From an uncultured Prevotella sp. (GTDB lineage: Bacteria > Bacteroidota > Bacteroidia > Bacteroidales > Bacteroidaceae): DNA of 17,573 nt. Under the pieces are notes generated by a model. That model saw only the letters and a list, made by a program, of their open reading frames with translations, searched no databases and had not been told where the DNA came from. The translations under genes and the position numbers were made by a program. Positions 13,891-17,573 of the stretch are shown one piece after another. Location of the stretch: NCBI GenBank assembly GCA_900314365.1, contig OMVH01000128.1:1-17573 (forward strand), given 5' to 3'. Numbering within the stretch: the stretch's first letter is position 1; the number at the start of each line of letters is the position of its first letter.

Positions 13891-14844
13891 TCATCTGATG
13901 AATGAGAACAGCAGGCGCCGTCCAATGGCCGAGGCGCTTAGTAGTCGGAATAGTCGGTACTTCCAAGTGTAATGACGGTCGGGCAGAGGGAATAGTCCCA
14001 CGGAGCAGAACCTTGCGGCAACCTCCTTGAAAGTTTTCCGACTGTGAGTGAGCCTGATTATGAGATAGAGACAGTCCATTGCCAACTGTGCTGTGCGCCG
14101 TTCCATGGCTTCACGTTCCATGCCAGTAAGACTGTTGCAAATGCAGCGGAACCTCAGCACTGTGGCTTCTGTATCGTGGATAAGCAGGTTCCGATGTTGC
14201 TGATTTGTCTGCTTGGTGATTGACTCCTCGCGCATCCTGTAGAAATAACATGGACAGGAAGTGACATAGAGTTGCTTGGCGCGAATCATGAGCCGGGGCG
14301 TAAAGTCTTCGTCCTCACCGTGGTCGACTCCCTCAATAAATCGTAACTCCCGTGCCATCTTACGACTGAAGACATACCCCCATACTGCCGCCCTGATGTT
14401 GTGGCGGGCCATATAGAAACAGCCCTTGACGGGACCGGAAAAGCGTGGCTTCCGACAGGACATGCTCTTACGGCGGGAGAATGAGAACACCACCATGTCA
14501 GCTTTATGCGACCGCAGCAAGGGGAGACAGCCGGTGTAGTTTTGCCAAAGGATAAGGTCGTCGCCGTCGACAAACTGTATGTATTCGCCCCTGGCTGCGG
14601 CAAGCCCAGTATTGCGTGCGGCCGAGGGACCACCATTGGCGCGGTGGATGATTCTCAGGTTGTAGTTCCAACCGTTGGTCTCTATGTCTACGGGATTGTC
14701 AGAGCCGTCATCTACGACGACAACCTCCGCCTCACCTTTCTCGAAGGACAGTTGTGCAATGCTGTCCAAGCAAGCTTTCAGCAGGCTGTCGGGCAGGTTG
14801 TAGGCAGTGACGATGAAGGTCAAAAGCGGTGAAGAAACAGGCAT
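13891..14844 (-). CDS. Glycosyltransferase family 2 protein
   Basis: This is a 317-residue GT-A enzyme. VVVVDDGSDN (41-50) gives the nucleotide-binding Asp45-Asp46, NGGPSAARNTGL (70-81) is the conserved GT2 block, and FVDGDD (91-96) is the DxD-type metal site. HGEDEDFTPRL (175-185) supplies the ED pair used as catalytic base in these enzymes. The C-terminal 100 residues are basic and hydrophobic, perhaps membrane-associating. It overlaps the upstream GT2 gene by 25 bases, so the two are likely coupled. The role is sugar transfer during surface polysaccharide assembly; the specificity cannot be read. Confidence 0.88.
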   Translation of the reverse strand: MPVSSPLLTFIVTAYNLPDSLLKACLDSIAQLSFEKGEAEVVVVDDGSDNPVDIETNGWNYNLRIIHRANGGPSAARNTGLAAARGEYIQFVDGDDLILWQNYTGCLPLLRSHKADMVVFSFSRRKSMSCRKPRFSGPVKGCFYMARHNIRAAVWGYVFSRKMARELRFIEGVDHGEDEDFTPRLMIRAKQLYVTSCPCYFYRMREESITKQTNQQHRNLLIHDTEATVLRFRCICNSLTGMEREAMERRTAQLAMDCLYLIIRLTHSRKTFKEVAARFCSVGLFPLPDRHYTWKYRLFRLLSASAIGRRLLFSFIR

Positions 14845-15734
14845 ATCTTTCGGTAGAGTTTACATAGATTCTTCATGCCCAATACATGGAGTAATCTCAG
14901 TTTCCATGAACCGCCATAAGGAAGTTCGGGCAGCATCAGTTCGTTGCCCGTCTGCAGGGCAACCGACAGTTGGATGTTGACCACGTGAGCGTAGTATCGG
15001 GCAGCTTCAGCTGAACGTTCTCTACCCTTGAGCAGGTAGCCTTCTTTCCATACGTGGCAGTGGGCTTCGAGCAAGTCGGAGAGCTGTTGTCCCGTGGCTG
15101 TCATCGTGATACCGGCTGCATTGCTGCAATAATAGTAGCACCCTTGCGTGGTCAGTGCTACGCGGCGGCAACTCTGAAGCAGGCGGGGGAGCATGATGAC
15201 ATCCTCGAAGGCCCTGCCCTCAGCAAAACGGAGATGGTTGAAGAGGCGGCGTCTGAACACTTTGTTGCAGGCATAGCAGTGGGCATAGGCCTGAGCGTCG
15301 AGCCAGTAGCTCACCATCGAGTCGAAGACTTCGGCTTTGAATTTCAACAGACGGGCATCACTGCCACCATAATGGACAAAGATGGGATATTCCACAAAGT
15401 CGGTTGCACTCTCGTTGTCAAGCCTGGCTACAGCCCCGCACAAGGAATCGGTGGAGATGAAGTCGTCAGAGTCGACAAACGTGATGTATTCTCCTTGAGC
15501 GGCATCGATACCAGTGTTGCGTGCCGCCGACAGACCACCATTGTTCCGCCGGTGAATGGCTCTCACCTCTGGGTGTCCGGCAGCCTTGTCACAAAGAGCT
15601 GGTGAGGAATCGGTGGAACAGTCATCGACGAGAACGACCTCACTGTCATCAGGCAGTGCCTTGATGACGCTCTCCACACAGCGGCAAAGCGTGGAAGCCG
15701 TGTTGTAGACAGGGATGACGACCGACAGTTTCAT
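14820..15734 (-). CDS. Glycosyltransferase family 2 protein
   Basis: This 304-residue GT-A enzyme begins MKLSVVIPVYNTASTL. It has VLVDDCSTD (34-42, Asp37-Asp38), NNGGLSAARNTG (64-75), FVDSDD (86-91) and FEDVIMLPRL (176-185, Glu177-Asp178). A hydrophobic, basic C-terminus (LCKLYRKICLFLHRF) may associate with the membrane. It is the first gene of a four-gene minus-strand operon, with a good promoter so close that the message would be almost leaderless. It is related to the next gene in the operon, suggesting successive transfer steps or an old duplication. The divergent neighbour is the Wzx-type flippase, fitting polysaccharide repeat-unit assembly. Confidence 0.9.
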   Translation of the reverse strand: MKLSVVIPVYNTASTLCRCVESVIKALPDDSEVVLVDDCSTDSSPALCDKAAGHPEVRAIHRRNNGGLSAARNTGIDAAQGEYITFVDSDDFISTDSLCGAVARLDNESATDFVEYPIFVHYGGSDARLLKFKAEVFDSMVSYWLDAQAYAHCYACNKVFRRRLFNHLRFAEGRAFEDVIMLPRLLQSCRRVALTTQGCYYYCSNAAGITMTATGQQLSDLLEAHCHVWKEGYLLKGRERSAEAARYYAHVVNIQLSVALQTGNELMLPELPYGGSWKLRLLHVLGMKNLCKLYRKICLFLHRF

Positions 15735-15742
15735 GTTATCTG

Positions 15743-15775
15743 CAAAGTTAGCAAAAAAGAATGAGACCCATCAAA
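15743..15775 (-). promoter_or_regulatory. Promoter of the glycosyltransferase operon
   Basis: The minus strand has a -33 TTTG (15775-15772) and a -7 TAACTTTG (15750-15743) separated by 21 bases, a good fit to the Bacteroidota consensus (TTTG, 19-21 bases, TAnnTTTG). The predicted start near 15737 leaves only a few bases before the ATG at 15734. Confidence 0.7.
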
Positions 15776-15802
15776 AGTCTTGAAATTTTATAATATTCAA
15801 CG

Positions 15803-17284
15803 ATGCTTTCCGTTATCAGTCCGATGGAATCCCAAGGAAGGTCGAATACCTATTCGCACATACTGAAGTACACGGGACTGTTTGGGGGAGTACAGATGTT
15901 GAGTATTCTCGTGTCCCTTGTGCGCAATAAGCTCGTCGCGCTCATCTTAGGGCCCTACGGTATGGGTCTTTTGTCGCTTTTCAACTCCACGACCCGTTTT
16001 ATAGGCGATGCTACCAATCTTGGTCTCCCTGTGAGTGCCGTGAAGGATATTTCTGCGGCCTACGGTGCCGGTGACAGTGCCAGCGTGGATCATTACGTGC
16101 TGGTTATCCGCTCATGGAGTCTGCTCACGGCAATGCTTGGCTTTGCCGTATGTCTCGTTCTGAGTCCTATCCTCAGCTACTGGACGTTTGGCTGGGGCAA
16201 TCACATCTTGCACTATATGCTTCTTGCGCCTGTTGTTGCTTTGTCGGCAGTGACGGGTGGCGAGTTGGCTGTACTGAAGGGCGTGAGGCAGCTGCGCAAG
16301 CTGGCCCTCATTTCCATCCTTGGAATAGTGGCCGCTTTGGTTGTGTCGGTACCACTCTATATCGTTTGGGAATCGGCAGCCATAGTGCCGTCGCTCATTC
16401 TCATTGCCCTTTCGCAGGCTCTTATCACGGTGGCTTATTCCTGGCGTATATTTGCGCCGAAATTCTCCTGGAGCCGCGATGTGCTCGGTGCCGGTGCAAG
16501 CATGGTGAAGTTGGGGCTGGCTTTCCTCTTTGCCGGAATGTTCGGCAACGGCGCCGACTTCCTCGTGAGGTCGTTTCTCAATAATGTGGGGTCGCAGGAT
16601 ATCCTTGGTCTCTACAATGCCGGCTTCATGATGACTGTCACCTATGCCGGAATGGTGTTCTCGGCTATGGAGAGCGATTACTTTCCGCGTCTTTCTGCGG
16701 TGCCGTCGGTAGGTCGCGAGCTCAACGACACCGTGAACCGGCAGATTGAGGTCTCGTTGCTCATCATCTCACCCATGCTTGTGTTCTTCCAGGTGGGCTT
16801 GCCTCTGTTGCTGCCTTTGCTCTATTCTCACGCTTTCATGGCCGTGTTGCCCATGATGCAGGTCACCGTCCTGGCCATGTATCTGCGGGCGGTGAAGCTT
16901 CCCATTGCCTATCTGCCTCTGGCGCGCAGCGACTCGCGTTCCTACCTGCTCATGGAAGGCATCTATGCAGTAGTTTTCGTGGTACTTGCAGTCGTCTTCT
17001 TCCTACGTTGCGGGCTGACGGGGCTTGGCTATGCCCTCACAACAACTGCCGTGCTCGATTTCTTTATGCTCACGTTCTACATGCGCTTCCGCTACGGCTA
17101 TCGCATCTCCCGTCGTGTGGGTGTTATCGCAGCCTTGCAGATGCCCATTGCCATAGTGGCTTTTGCGCTGACCTTTGTCCAAAACGGATGGATTTATTGG
17201 ATGGTAGGGCTGCTGATGGCTCTTCTCAGTACAGCAATCTCTCTCTTCCTTTTACGCAACAGAGCTGGAAAGAATGTAGAGTGA
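15803..17284 (+). CDS. wzx: Wzx-type polysaccharide flippase (MOP/PST superfamily)
   Basis: This is a 493-residue integral membrane protein with about 12-14 hydrophobic segments spread over the whole length. The N-terminus has LKYTGLFGGVQMLSILVSLV then RNKLVALILGPYGMGLLSLF, typical of O-antigen translocases of the polysaccharide-transport family, and FNSTTRFIGDATNLGLPVSAVKDIS fits the following loop. It would move lipid-linked oligosaccharide units across the inner membrane. An alternative start at 15824 (MESQGRSNTYSH) is attractive because family members usually begin near there and a TATAAT-like box at 15789-15794 lies too close to 15803. It is divergent from the glycosyltransferase operon. 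No polymerase (wzy) or initiating transferase is within the window. The gene symbol is by family, not proven orthology. Confidence 0.85.
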   Translation: MLSVISPMESQGRSNTYSHILKYTGLFGGVQMLSILVSLVRNKLVALILGPYGMGLLSLFNSTTRFIGDATNLGLPVSAVKDISAAYGAGDSASVDHYVLVIRSWSLLTAMLGFAVCLVLSPILSYWTFGWGNHILHYMLLAPVVALSAVTGGELAVLKGVRQLRKLALISILGIVAALVVSVPLYIVWESAAIVPSLILIALSQALITVAYSWRIFAPKFSWSRDVLGAGASMVKLGLAFLFAGMFGNGADFLVRSFLNNVGSQDILGLYNAGFMMTVTYAGMVFSAMESDYFPRLSAVPSVGRELNDTVNRQIEVSLLIISPMLVFFQVGLPLLLPLLYSHAFMAVLPMMQVTVLAMYLRAVKLPIAYLPLARSDSRSYLLMEGIYAVVFVVLAVVFFLRCGLTGLGYALTTTAVLDFFMLTFYMRFRYGYRISRRVGVIAALQMPIAIVAFALTFVQNGWIYWMVGLLMALLSTAISLFLLRNRAGKNVE

Positions 17285-17367
17285 AGTGCTATTATAATGG
17301 TCTAATTGCCGTCAGCCAACCGTACGACAAATCCTCTCTGAGCTTACCAATCCTTCTGATTCCGGTT

Positions 17368-17448
17368 CGAATGGAGACTGCTACAATCTTGCCTGTTTAT
17401 CATAAGCTTGTGACAGACTCCATTGCCGGCTGCTTTACATGAAAGGCA
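17368..17448 (+). repeat. Dispersed repeat, copy B (degenerate)
   Basis: This is collinear with 5681-5769: CGAATGGAGAC (17368-17378), TGCCTGT (17390-17396), exact CATAAGCTTGTG (17401-17412), CATTGCCGGCT (17421-17431) and AAAGGCA (17442-17448). Read in the frame corresponding to copy A it gives R-METAT...HKLVTDSIAG and then a TGA at 17440, so any coding capacity is truncated. The hairpin of copy A is not preserved. Confidence 0.5.
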
Positions 17449-17497
17449 AATGTTGTGTTTGAACCGTAATGGTTATGTTGCGGAACTATAATACGTA

Positions 17498-17573
17498 TCA
17501 ACCAAATATAAAAATAATGTTTAACTGGGTCAACCAACATTAAAAATAAGACTCAAAGTAGTCAACCAAAAGC
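17498..17573. repeat. Direct repeats with 32-bp period, cut by the window edge
   Basis: TCAACCAA occurs at 17498, 17530 and 17562, exactly 32 bases apart. AAAAATAA recurs at 17510 and 17542, again 32 bases apart. The remaining positions of the two full units differ, and there are no constant repeat/variable spacer blocks of CRISPR size. Thirty-two bases is close to three helical turns, suggesting same-face protein binding sites. Confidence 0.6.
17503..17533 (-). promoter_or_regulatory. Candidate minus-strand promoter inside the 32-bp repeats
   Basis: The minus strand has TTGA (17533-17530), exactly 19 bases, then TATATTTG (17510-17503), close to the Bacteroidota TTTG-19-TAnnTTTG pattern. It would transcribe leftward into the gene-free stretch and antisense to the flippase end. 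The -33 element coincides with a TCAACCAA repeat. No minus-strand coding frame follows. Confidence 0.45.

Larger units (their letters stand above)
17285..17573. other. Intergenic region at the right edge without a convincing gene
   Basis: After the flippase stop, only short or fragmentary frames are seen. The stretch holds a degenerate copy of the dispersed repeat (17368-17448), a small AACC/GGTT inverted repeat at about 17462-17474, and AT-rich 32-bp-period repeats running off the edge. Confidence 0.6.

Noticed and set aside
17364..17374. GGTTCGAAT, resembling a tRNA T-loop
   Set aside because: The flanking 5-base segments do not pair as a T-stem and no acceptor, D or anticodon arms can be drawn around it.
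17008..17442. A 144-codon plus-strand frame overlapping the end of the flippase gene
   Set aside because: Most of it is the flippase gene read out of frame; the tail past 17284 is only of interest as copy B of the dispersed repeat.
17498..17573. CRISPR array
   Set aside because: The period is only 32 bases, identity is confined to two short boxes per unit, and no cas genes are near; it lacks constant repeats with unique spacers.

Overview
The window looks like a chromosomal segment of a Bacteroidota species, most likely Prevotella or a close relative. Four things point there. Bacteroidota-type -7 boxes (TAnnTTTG) precede many of the genes. Most start codons lack a Shine-Dalgarno sequence and sit in A-rich leaders. 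Ribosomal protein S16 carries a long Ala/Lys/Glu tail. The gene families (DUF4301, the FadL/OmpP1-like barrel with an early NPAG motif, MaeB-type malic enzyme, a second Rel protein with a dead HD site) are typical of the group. The species call is inference; no rRNA or tRNA gene is present.

Layout. 1-140 is the 5' end of ispE (minus strand, cut by the window edge). 269-2563 is the malic enzyme maeB (minus), divergent from a TetR-type regulator (2676-3293, plus). The regulator converges on a long RelA/SpoT homologue (3312-5510, minus) whose hydrolase site is lost. From 5511 to 6177 lies a gene-poor stretch holding a possible 49-residue small ORF, a strong hairpin and a five-copy imperfect tandem repeat of about 22-23 bp. 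A DUF4301 protein (6178-7695, plus) converges on prmA (7877-8749, minus), which has a clear intrinsic terminator. Then come a secreted Tyr/Trp/Gly-rich protein (8899-9990) and an outer-membrane barrel protein (10105-11637), followed by rpsP (11833-12396) with its own promoter and terminator. The right end is a surface-polysaccharide segment: a minus-strand operon of two GT2 glycosyltransferases, a GT4-like glycosyltransferase and a small double zinc-ribbon protein, divergent from a Wzx-type flippase (15803-17284). The last 290 bases hold no convincing gene but contain a second, degenerate copy of part of the 5.6-5.8 kb element and a 32-bp-period direct repeat overlapping a good minus-strand promoter.

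How it fits together. The left part is core metabolism and stress signalling (isoprenoid precursor synthesis, malate/pyruvate/NADPH balance, ppGpp synthesis). The middle is translation-related (PrmA, S16) plus envelope proteins. The right part is the edge of an O-antigen/exopolysaccharide locus. I see no prophage, CRISPR array, insertion sequence or complete defence system. The most noteworthy items are the nucleotidyltransferase-like motifs in the DUF4301 protein, the dispersed small-ORF-like element with its neighbouring iterated repeat, the aromatic-rich secreted protein, and the phased repeats at the right edge.
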